8,694 nucleotides of DNA from positions 1 through 8,694 of the forward strand of contig QOAX01000204.1 in NCBI GenBank assembly GCA_003972865.1, given 5' to 3'. Under the pieces are notes generated by a model. The model did not search any database and was not told the origin of the DNA. It saw nothing but the letters and a program-made list of their open reading frames with translations. This document shows, piece by piece, positions 1 to 5,557 of the stretch. Source of the stretch: Verrucomicrobiota bacterium (GTDB lineage Bacteria > Verrucomicrobiota > Verrucomicrobiia > Limisphaerales > UBA1096). Each line of letters starts with the position of its first letter. Within the stretch, counting starts at the first letter, position 1. The translations under genes and the position numbers were made by a program.

Positions 1-317
1 CTTTGGGTGAAGAACTTCCCGTCATCGGTCTGCTTTGCGACGTAGGGGGCCAGCTTGGCGTGCCAAAATGCCTTCGTGTAATCTGTGGATAAATCGCCAA
101 AGAGCGGCAGCAAATCGTCGTAATCATCCAGATACATCGCTGTTGCCATGCTCCAGTTGCGCATGTTGGACAGGCAACGGGCCGTTTGGCCTTTTGCCTT
201 GGCCCGGCTCAGGGCTGGCAGCAACAGGCCGGCAAGGATCACAATGATGGCGATCACGACCAGCAGCTCGATCAAGGTAAAGCCACGGGTTTTGAATGCG
301 AACAAATGCCTTTTCAT
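1..317 (-). CDS. Type II secretion/pilin-like protein with N-terminal cleavage and methylation motif (3' part outside window)
   Basis: The reverse strand reads from ATG at 317 without a stop to the window edge, giving 105 residues. The start MKRHLFAFKTR is followed by GFTLIELLVVIAIIVILAGL (residues 12-31), the class III prepilin signal: cleavage is expected after G12, leaving F13 and the +5 glutamate (E17) used in pseudopilin assembly. It continues LLPALSRAKAKGQTARCLSN and a DDYDDLLP segment, the style of the large Verrucomicrobiota/Planctomycetota family that usually ends in an H-x9-DG motif, which would lie beyond the window. Family members are usually about 200-300 residues, so over half is missing. 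Its role (surface or secreted pseudopilin) is unknown in most cases. It follows the ThiF-like gene by 77 bp in the same direction, but has no obvious functional tie to it. No clear Shine-Dalgarno precedes the ATG; a hairpin covers that spot. Confidence 0.93.
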   Translation of the reverse strand, partial: MKRHLFAFKTRGFTLIELLVVIAIIVILAGLLLPALSRAKAKGQTARCLSNMRNWSMATAMYLDDYDDLLPLFGDLSTDYTKAFWHAKLAPYVAKQTDDGKFFTQ

Positions 318-320
318 GCT

Positions 321-337
321 GCCTGCATCCGGCAGGC
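321..337 (-). repeat. Short hairpin just before the pilin-like start codon
   Basis: GCCTGC (321-326) and GCAGGC (332-337) are perfect 6-bp inverted arms with a 5-base loop. On the minus-strand transcript the hairpin ends 3 bases before the ATG at 317, so it overlaps where a ribosome-binding site would be. It has no T-run, so it is not a standard terminator of the upstream operon. It may reduce translation initiation or may be chance. Confidence 0.35.
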
Positions 338-394
338 TAAATTTGCCTTGATAGAATTACAACCGTATCTTCGGCTCGAACCTCGCCCGGAGCA

Positions 395-1159
395 TCAGCT
401 GTTTCCGGCACAAACAGGACAGCCCGGATCCGGCCTGATTTTGACCTCCTGAAAACTCATGTTTCGCAAATCCATCGTCAGCAACCTGCCAAACAGCGGC
501 TCCCCCAAGCCGGAGATGATCTTGATGGCCTCCATCGCGCCGAGACAGCCGACCGTGCCCGACACCGCGCCGATCACCGGGAAACGCCGCTGCCAATCGC
601 CCGGCTTCTCCGGATAAAGGCAACGCAGGCAACCGCTCCTGCCCGGCGCAAAGCTCGTGATGTGCGCCTCCATCTCGTACATCGAGCACTCGACCATGGG
701 CTTGGCCAAGCGCACGCAGGCGTCATTCATCGCGAAGCGCTCCTCGAACAACGGAGCGCAGTCGACCACCAAGTCCGCGTGCCCAACAAGGTCGACCACG
801 TTGTCGTCGTTGACATTCTCCGGCACAGCGACGATCTCGAGCCGTGGATTCAGGGCCTTGAGCGACTCGACGGCGATGTCCATTCGCGGTTGGCCAAGCC
901 GGTCATGCCGCATGAGCAACTGCCGGTTGAGGTCGCTTGGTTTCAGGTCGCCTTTGTGGGCGAGCACGAGCCGTCCAATACCGGCCGCCGCCAGTTCATA
1001 GGCGACCAAGCCGCCCAGTCCACCGATGCGACTGATCATCACCGTCGCTGCCTTAAGCCGCCGCTGCCCCTCCTCGCCGAAGCCCTTGACCGTCGTTTGC
1101 CAAGAGTACACCTCGCGCTCGATGTCGGTCAGTTCGGGGAGATCGCTTGGCTCACCCAT
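395..1159 (-). CDS. ThiF/MoeB/HesA-family E1-like protein
   Basis: This 254-residue protein has the E1-like fold used by MoeB and ThiF to adenylate the C-terminus of small sulfur-carrier proteins (MoaD, ThiS). Visible parts: glycine-rich nucleotide loop ISRIGGLGG (42-50), the DLNRQ motif (76-80; R79 matches the conserved Arg), LVVDCAPLFEERF (130-142), and two Cys pairs, CLRC (177-180) and CPVC (247-250), that should bind structural zinc. GTVGCLGAMEAIK (201-213) matches the conserved C-terminal helix. Several catalytic positions differ from E. coli MoeB: the usual DCTDN is DCAPL, the VDxD strand end reads AHKGD, and the GkpK lysine is R92. Its start overlaps the ATPase stop by 8 bp, and AAAGG at 1173-1169 sits 9 bases upstream, which supports this start. 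The linkage to a ModABC-like transporter suggests a molybdopterin-related role. Family assignment is secure; the partner and activity are inferred. Confidence 0.9.
   Translation of the reverse strand: MGEPSDLPELTDIEREVYSWQTTVKGFGEEGQRRLKAATVMISRIGGLGGLVAYELAAAGIGRLVLAHKGDLKPSDLNRQLLMRHDRLGQPRMDIAVESLKALNPRLEIVAVPENVNDDNVVDLVGHADLVVDCAPLFEERFAMNDACVRLAKPMVECSMYEMEAHITSFAPGRSGCLRCLYPEKPGDWQRRFPVIGAVSGTVGCLGAMEAIKIISGLGEPLFGRLLTMDLRNMSFQEVKIRPDPGCPVCAGNS
700..711. repeat. Iterated palindrome copy 1 (GCTTGGCCAAGC)
   Basis: A perfect 12-bp palindrome inside the ThiF-like gene, where it encodes Leu-Ala-Lys on the minus strand. Confidence 0.85.
890..897. repeat. Iterated palindrome copy 2 (TTGGCCAA)
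   Basis: The 8-bp core inside the ThiF-like gene, in a different codon phase (Leu-Gly-Gln) from copy 1 of the same gene. Confidence 0.8.
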
Positions 1160-1793
1160 CGCGTGTCACCTTTCCGTCGGCGAAGCGGAAGTGGCAGCCG
1201 GCGAGGCGCTTGGCTTCGCTGGGGCTGTGGGTGATGTGCAGAATCGTCACGCCGGTTTCACGATGCACGCGCTCGAGCAACCGGCACATCTCGTCATGCA
1301 ACTCCTCGTCGAGCGCGGCCAGCGGCTCGTCGAGACAGAGCACCGCCGGCTCATGCGCCAATGCGCGGCCAAGCGCGACACGCTGCGCCTCGCCGCCGCT
1401 GAGCTTGCCCGGCATGCGGTCGAGCAGCGCGGTGAGCCCGAGCAGCTTTGCCATCTCATCGACGCGCCGGGTGATCTCTGCTTGGCCAATCTTGCGGAGG
1501 ACGAGCGCGAAGGCCAGTTGTTCGCGAACGATCAGCGTCGGGAACAAGGCCCGGTCCTGTGGCACATAACCGACCCCGCGCTCAGCCGGCGGCAGTTCGG
1601 TGACATTGCGATCGCCGAGGATGATTCGGCCGCATTCAATTTTACGCAGGCCGCAGATCGCCTCGAGCAGCGTCGTCTTGCCACAGCCGCTGCGGCCCAT
1701 GAGCACACCGTACTCGCCGGCAGTCAGTTCCAAGCTGAGGTCGCTCAACTCAAAACTGCCCTGCCGCAACGCGATGTTCTCGAGGGCAATCAT
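1152..1793 (-). CDS. ABC transporter ATP-binding protein, molybdate/tungstate/sulfate-type (ModC/TupC-like)
   Basis: This 213-residue ATPase should drive import through the permease encoded just upstream. All nucleotide-binding motifs are present in order: Walker A GRSGCGKT (33-40), Q-loop Q79 in GYVPQD, signature LSGGEAQR (131-138), Walker B VLCLDEP (151-157), D-loop AALD (159-162) and the switch histidine H188 in ITHSPSEA. GYVPQDRALFPTLIVREQLAF is typical of the CysA/ModC/PotA group. The protein stops at residue 213 and so lacks the C-terminal TOBE/MOP domain of about 100-130 residues found in classical ModC, which binds molybdate or regulates transport; short forms occur in tungstate-type importers. 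ATG at 1793 overlaps the permease TGA in an ATGA junction with no Shine-Dalgarno, so translational coupling is likely. Its own stop overlaps the ThiF-like start. Confidence 0.95.
   Translation of the reverse strand: MIALENIALRQGSFELSDLSLELTAGEYGVLMGRSGCGKTTLLEAICGLRKIECGRIILGDRNVTELPPAERGVGYVPQDRALFPTLIVREQLAFALVLRKIGQAEITRRVDEMAKLLGLTALLDRMPGKLSGGEAQRVALGRALAHEPAVLCLDEPLAALDEELHDEMCRLLERVHRETGVTILHITHSPSEAKRLAGCHFRFADGKVTRDG
1482..1489. repeat. Iterated palindrome copy 3 (TTGGCCAA)
   Basis: The 8-bp core inside the ABC ATPase gene, read as Ile-Gly-Gln. Confidence 0.8.
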
Positions 1794-3052
1794 GCGAAAA
1801 TTCGTTTCATGCCCAGCGTCCGGGCGATGATGAACACCACGACGGCGGCGGCGATCATGATGAGCGACACCGCCAGCATCCCCTCGGTGCGCCCGGCCTG
1901 CAACTCGAGAAAGGCACTCGTCGGCAGCACCTCGGTTTTCTGACGCGTGGCACCGGCGAAGACGAGGATCGGCCCAAACTCACCCAGCGCCCGCGCCCAA
2001 GCCAGCGTGCCGGCCGCCAGCAGTCCGCCCCTGGCCTGCGGCATGATCACCCGCCAAAACGCCTGCCGCCGGTTGCAGCCCAGCGTGAGGGCGACCTGCT
2101 CGAAGCGTTGCGGGATCTGGTCGAACGTCACGCGCATCGTCCGCACCGCGAAAGCGCACGCCACCATGAATTGCGCCAGCACCACCGCCGGCCACTTGTA
2201 CACCACCGCGTCACTGAGCCACTCCGGCATGTAGCGAAACAGGATGAGCAAGCTCAGGCCCACCACCAGCGGCGGCAGCACAATCGGGATGTCGAGCAGC
2301 GTGTCGATGAGCGGTTTGCCACGAAACCCGAACCGGCTCATCATGTACCCGATCGGCACTGCGACCCACAGCGACAACAGCGTCGTAAGCGTGCAACTGA
2401 TGAGGCTCAGCTTGATCGAAAAACGGATGTCGCGACTCCGCAGCGCCTGCACGAGCGGGTTGGGCTTGGAGAGCGAAAGTTTCGCCGCCGGCTCTGCGGC
2501 ACCGACCACTGCGAACGAAATCTGGTTCGTCGCTGTGTCCGTGATTTCGCGGACGCCGTCCCACCCCGGCTCGCCTGCGTCGCTCACGCGGATGAACTCG
2601 CCCCACAACAACCCGTGCGCCACGTCGGTGGTCAAGGTGGCAACGTGATTCGTGACGGCGATGCCCAACACGCGAGCCTCCGGCCGCAGCGATGCCGTGA
2701 TCGGCTTGCCCGGCTCGCGTGGCCGCAAAACCACCTCGCCCGACTCCGCCTCGAACAAGCCGCCGGTGATGGTTCGTTGGTCGCTCAACATGAGGCCGCG
2801 CTCGTTTTTGCCGGCACGAAAATAATAGTTTCGATTCACCTCGACCGGCACCGTGACATCGCCGCCGGTGTACCGGCCCTGCCGCACCATTTCCGGGCCA
2901 AGCACCGGCTGGTCACTGTAATTCAGGAAGACCAAGTCGGCCAAAACCATTGCGGCGATGATGAGCAGATAGCTACCGCCCAGCACGCCGAGGCCGATGA
3001 GGAACGGCTTGTCGGAAGCCACGCTAAAACCGTATGGCACCGGGTCGCTCAT
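1790..3052 (-). CDS. ABC transporter permease, ModB/CysT-like, with a large extracytoplasmic insert
   Basis: This 420-residue membrane protein is the likely channel subunit of the oxyanion importer. The C-terminal half (about 211-416) is a standard ModB/CysT-type permease: five hydrophobic segments, the EAA loop EQVALTLGCNRRQAFWRV (318-335) that docks on the ATPase, and ARALGEFGPILVFAG (353-367), close to the ModB signature. Typical ModB proteins are 220-280 residues; the excess is a soluble insert of about 165 residues (44-210) between the first hydrophobic segment (17-43) and the core. Within it, residues 133-184 carry a TTDVAHGLLWGEFIRV...WDG...ISFAV pattern (see findings). ATG at 3052 is chosen because it forms an ATGA overlap with the binding-protein stop; an in-frame TTG at 3070 would extend it by six residues. 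Molybdate or tungstate is the most likely cargo; sulfate cannot be excluded. Confidence 0.93.
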   Translation of the reverse strand: MSDPVPYGFSVASDKPFLIGLGVLGGSYLLIIAAMVLADLVFLNYSDQPVLGPEMVRQGRYTGGDVTVPVEVNRNYYFRAGKNERGLMLSDQRTITGGLFEAESGEVVLRPREPGKPITASLRPEARVLGIAVTNHVATLTTDVAHGLLWGEFIRVSDAGEPGWDGVREITDTATNQISFAVVGAAEPAAKLSLSKPNPLVQALRSRDIRFSIKLSLISCTLTTLLSLWVAVPIGYMMSRFGFRGKPLIDTLLDIPIVLPPLVVGLSLLILFRYMPEWLSDAVVYKWPAVVLAQFMVACAFAVRTMRVTFDQIPQRFEQVALTLGCNRRQAFWRVIMPQARGGLLAAGTLAWARALGEFGPILVFAGATRQKTEVLPTSAFLELQAGRTEGMLAVSLIMIAAAVVVFIIARTLGMKRIFA

Positions 3053-4599
3053 TGGCCATTGGCCTCCCAACTGAAGCCGAGCTGCTCGAACCGCCGGCGC
3101 GATGTCTGCGACGTGAGCCGCTCCATCAGCCGCCTGGCCAACTGCGGATACGGCGTGGTTTTGCGGGCCGCGACATTCTGCACGGCGAGAGCACGCTTGG
3201 GTTTTAGCGGCACGGCGTCGTACCGGTCCCTCAAGTGCCGGATGTTCGCCTCGTACACGAGAGCGACGTCAAGCTTTCGTCCCGCTTCCATCGTTTGCAC
3301 CAGCGTGTGCGCGGTGTCGGCCATCATCACGATGTTCTGCTTGATGGGATCAAACTTGCCGGTCTCACGACACAACTCGTGGCTCAACGCGCCGAGCGTG
3401 CTCGCCTTAGGATCGGTCGTCCCGACGCGCAGCCCGCGCTTGGCCAAGTCGGCGAGCGAGCGGATGCCGTGCGGGTTGCCCTTTTCCACGAGCATCACGA
3501 TGCGCGTGCTCGACACCTTGATGTCGGGGCCGAAAGGTTGGCCCATTTTTTCCTGCGCCATGTCGAGGTACGATGCGTCGCAGGTCATGAAAATGTCCGG
3601 CAACCCCTGGTCGCCGGTCTGCATCTTGCTGACGAGCGTGCCGCAACCGGCGTACACCACGTCGATCCGAGCACCTTCGCGCTGCTGAAATTCGCTGATG
3701 GTTTTCTCCACCGCCTCGCGGTTCACGCCGCCGCAATCGACGCGCAGCCTGGGCGCCTCGGCCCATTCGTCGCCGGGGATCGGCATGTAGTGGTGCCTGG
3801 CAAACACCGCCCCGCCCCGCGTCGGCGCGGCGAGGTAGCGGGCAAACTTCAGCGCCAAGGCCGGCCGCTCTGTCGTCGCCATGACCGCCACGGAAATGTC
3901 CGCCTTGCTCGCCGCCAGCTCCGGCAACTCAACCACCCGCAGCCCGAACTGCCGCGCGACCGAGTCCCACACGAACGCCGCCTGCGTCCCGGCGTTTTCC
4001 TTCACCGCCAGCGCGGCCTCGGTCACCGTCGGGAACGAAGCCGCCTTGGCTGCGTCCACCGCCACCCAGTGGCCGGATCGCTCGAGCATCTTTTTCGTCT
4101 TCTTGCCGACGCCGGCAAGCGGATCGCAAATAACAAACGAAATTTTTTGGCTCAGCAAATCGCCGCAATTGCCCAGGGCCAGGTCGCTGCCCGGCTTGAC
4201 ACCCAGCACCACCTTCCACGTGGCCACCTTCAGCGACTCGGCGGTCAGCCCGTCGGCGCGCGCGCGCTCGGCATAAACGTAGTCCGCCGGGACATAAACA
4301 TCGGCCCGGGGCAACCCGCCCTCCTTGTCGAGCTTGAGCTTGTTCGCAAGCACGCCGCTGCTGCTGTACTCGAGGGACACCTTCGCACCGGTCTCCTGCT
4401 CGAATTTCCCGGCCGCCTCCTCGACCGCCTTCTTGACGCCGGTCGCGCAGTAAACGACCAACGTCTGCTCGCCGCCTAGGCCATCATCGGCATCCCGATT
4501 CAGGAAAAACACCAGCGCTCCCACCAGCACCGCCGTCAACACAAGCCAGGGCCAGGCGCCCTGGCCGCCACGGTCGTAGTTGTAATCGGGATCACTCAT
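3049..4599 (-). CDS. Membrane-anchored tandem ModA-like substrate-binding protein
   Basis: This 516-residue protein captures the transporter's ligand outside the membrane. A single hydrophobic segment (16-33, WPWLVLTAVLVGALVFFL) follows a short polar N-terminus and has no lipobox, so it looks like an uncleaved anchor. Two ModA-like periplasmic-binding domains follow. Domain 1 (about 46-275) has TLVVYCATGVKKAVEEAAGK, EYSSSGVLANKL, ADVYVPAD and DPLAGVGKKTKKMLE. Domain 2 (about 284-505) has RLRVDCGGVNREAVEKT, YAGCGTLVSKM, PDIFMTCDASYLD, VEKGNPHGI, SLADLAKRGLRVG and VALVYEANI. Ordinary ModA has one such domain of about 230-250 residues. The start at 4599 is supported by AAGGA at 4607-4603; longer in-frame starts up to 4713 lack such a site and would put about 38 uncharacteristic residues before the anchor. 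It is the first gene of the operon and overlaps the permease start by 4 bp. Molybdate or tungstate is inferred from family resemblance and the ThiF-like neighbour. Confidence 0.92.
   Translation of the reverse strand: MSDPDYNYDRGGQGAWPWLVLTAVLVGALVFFLNRDADDGLGGEQTLVVYCATGVKKAVEEAAGKFEQETGAKVSLEYSSSGVLANKLKLDKEGGLPRADVYVPADYVYAERARADGLTAESLKVATWKVVLGVKPGSDLALGNCGDLLSQKISFVICDPLAGVGKKTKKMLERSGHWVAVDAAKAASFPTVTEAALAVKENAGTQAAFVWDSVARQFGLRVVELPELAASKADISVAVMATTERPALALKFARYLAAPTRGGAVFARHHYMPIPGDEWAEAPRLRVDCGGVNREAVEKTISEFQQREGARIDVVYAGCGTLVSKMQTGDQGLPDIFMTCDASYLDMAQEKMGQPFGPDIKVSSTRIVMLVEKGNPHGIRSLADLAKRGLRVGTTDPKASTLGALSHELCRETGKFDPIKQNIVMMADTAHTLVQTMEAGRKLDVALVYEANIRHLRDRYDAVPLKPKRALAVQNVAARKTTPYPQLARRLMERLTSQTSRRRFEQLGFSWEANGQ
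3439..3448. repeat. Iterated palindrome copy 4 (CTTGGCCAAG)
   Basis: A 10-bp palindrome inside the binding-protein gene, read as Leu-Ala-Lys in the second ModA-like domain. Confidence 0.82.
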
Positions 4600-4602
4600 C
4601 GT

Positions 4603-4607
4603 TCCTT
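4603..4607 (-). promoter_or_regulatory. Ribosome-binding site deciding the binding-protein start
   Basis: The minus strand reads AAGGA three bases before the ATG at 4599. The spacing is short but this is the only purine-rich site near any candidate start of the gene, and it favours the 516-residue product over longer ones. Confidence 0.55.
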
Positions 4608-4646
4608 GTTCGCGGCGGCAGACCATGCCGCCAGCCGCACCCCGAA

Positions 4647-4668
4647 ACAAGTTTGCAAAAAGACTTGT
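4647..4668. promoter_or_regulatory. Spaced inverted repeat in the divergent intergenic region (possible operator)
   Basis: ACAAGT (4647-4652) and ACTTGT (4663-4668) are perfect inverted arms separated by 10 bases, giving 16 bp between half-site centres, about one and a half helical turns. It lies in the 102-bp gap (4600-4701) between the divergent transporter operon and the PhzF-family gene, where an operator for one or both would be expected. The inner bases are A-rich (TTGCAAAAAG). The region has no confident -35/-10 pair on either strand, so promoter positions cannot be placed. The repeat could bind a dimeric regulator, form a hairpin, or be chance. Confidence 0.35.
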
Positions 4669-4701
4669 CCGGCCGCCGCGCCCGGCAATCATTCCCGCCG
4701 C

Positions 4702-5520
4702 ATGCCAAGCCAAGCGAAAGTGTCCGTTTTGCAGATCGACGCCTTTGCCGGCGAACCCTTCACCGGCAACCCGGCGGCCGTCTGCCTGCCCGACACCGAG
4801 CCGCCGGCCGACTGGATGCAGCGGGTCGCCGCCGAGATGAATCTCTCCGAGACGGCATTCACCTGGCCAAGCGGCGACGGCTTCGGGCTACGGTGGTTCA
4901 CGCCGGTCGATGAGGTGGACCTGTGCGGCCATGCAACCCTGGCCACGGCTCATGCGCTCTGGGAAACCAGGCGCCTGGCCAACGACAAGCCGGCCATCTT
5001 TAAAACCCGCAGCGGCACACTGACCGCCCGGCAAAACGGCCAACTCATTGAGATGAATTTCCCCGCCGAACCGGCCACCGAATGCGTGCCGCCCGACGAC
5101 CTGGCCAGGCCGCTTGGCTCGGAGATTCTTTGGTACGGCCAAAACCGGATGGACATCCTCGTGCAAATCGCCAACGAGCAAGCGGTCCGCAACCTGGCTC
5201 CCGACCTCGACCGCTTGGCCAGGCTTGAAACGCGCGGCGTGATCGTCACGGCAATTTCAGAAAACGGCCAAGTTGATTTTGTTTCCAGATTTTTTTGCCC
5301 ATCACTCGGCATTGACGAGGATCCGGTGACCGGCTCGGCGCATTGTTGCCTCGCGCCATTCTGGGCGGAGCGGCTTGGCCGCGACGAACTCGTTGGCTTC
5401 CAGGCCTCCAGGCGCGGCGGCTTTGTGAAGTGCACACTCGCCGGGGACCGGGTCCTCCTCGGCGGCCAAGCCGTGACAATTCTCTCCGGCGCGATGATCG
5501 CTCCGCCACCGGGGACTTGA
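4702..5520 (+). CDS. PhzF-family isomerase/epimerase-like protein
   Basis: This 272-residue protein belongs to the PhzF/YddE fold family, two-domain cofactor-free enzymes related to diaminopimelate epimerase; PhzF itself isomerises dihydro-3-hydroxyanthranilate in phenazine synthesis. Hallmarks: VLQIDAFAGEPFTGNPAAVC (9-28), NLSETAF with the likely catalytic Glu E50 (47-53), FTPVDEVDLCGHATLATAHA (66-85), and SRFFCPSLGIDEDPVTGSAH (195-214) near the second active-site loop. Length is close to the usual 260-300 residues and both domains are complete. ATG at 4702 is chosen because homology begins there; an in-frame ATG at 4606 would add 32 non-homologous residues across the intergenic region. No Shine-Dalgarno is visible. 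No phenazine genes are nearby, so the physiological substrate is unknown, as for most PhzF-like proteins. The next gene starts 37 bp downstream and may be cotranscribed. Confidence 0.93.
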   Translation: MPSQAKVSVLQIDAFAGEPFTGNPAAVCLPDTEPPADWMQRVAAEMNLSETAFTWPSGDGFGLRWFTPVDEVDLCGHATLATAHALWETRRLANDKPAIFKTRSGTLTARQNGQLIEMNFPAEPATECVPPDDLARPLGSEILWYGQNRMDILVQIANEQAVRNLAPDLDRLARLETRGVIVTAISENGQVDFVSRFFCPSLGIDEDPVTGSAHCCLAPFWAERLGRDELVGFQASRRGGFVKCTLAGDRVLLGGQAVTILSGAMIAPPPGT

Positions 5521-5557
5521 CCCGCCACCGGCCAAGGCATCACGTTGGCTCCCGCTG

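Noticed and set aside
1026..1943. A 305-codon plus-strand frame across the ATPase and ThiF-like genes
   Set aside because: It is a shadow of the intact ATPase, which has all Walker and signature motifs on the other strand.
2108..3688. A 526-codon open frame on the plus strand opposite the permease and binding-protein genes
   Set aside because: Its product is rich in His, Arg and Gln with no domain, and it lies antisense to two clear transporter genes. Long antisense frames are expected in G+C-rich coding DNA.
3235..4479. A 414-codon plus-strand frame opposite the binding-protein gene
   Set aside because: It has the biased Arg/His/Leu composition of an antisense shadow, with no recognisable motif, and overlaps a well-supported gene entirely.
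4606..4701. An N-terminal extension of the PhzF-like protein from ATG 4606
   Set aside because: The 32 added residues show no similarity to the family, are Ala/Arg/Pro/Lys-rich, and would consume the divergent intergenic region with its inverted repeat.
4702..5520. A phenazine biosynthesis locus
   Set aside because: Only a PhzF-fold protein is present; no other phenazine genes are nearby, and the PhzF-like family is widespread with mostly unknown substrates.
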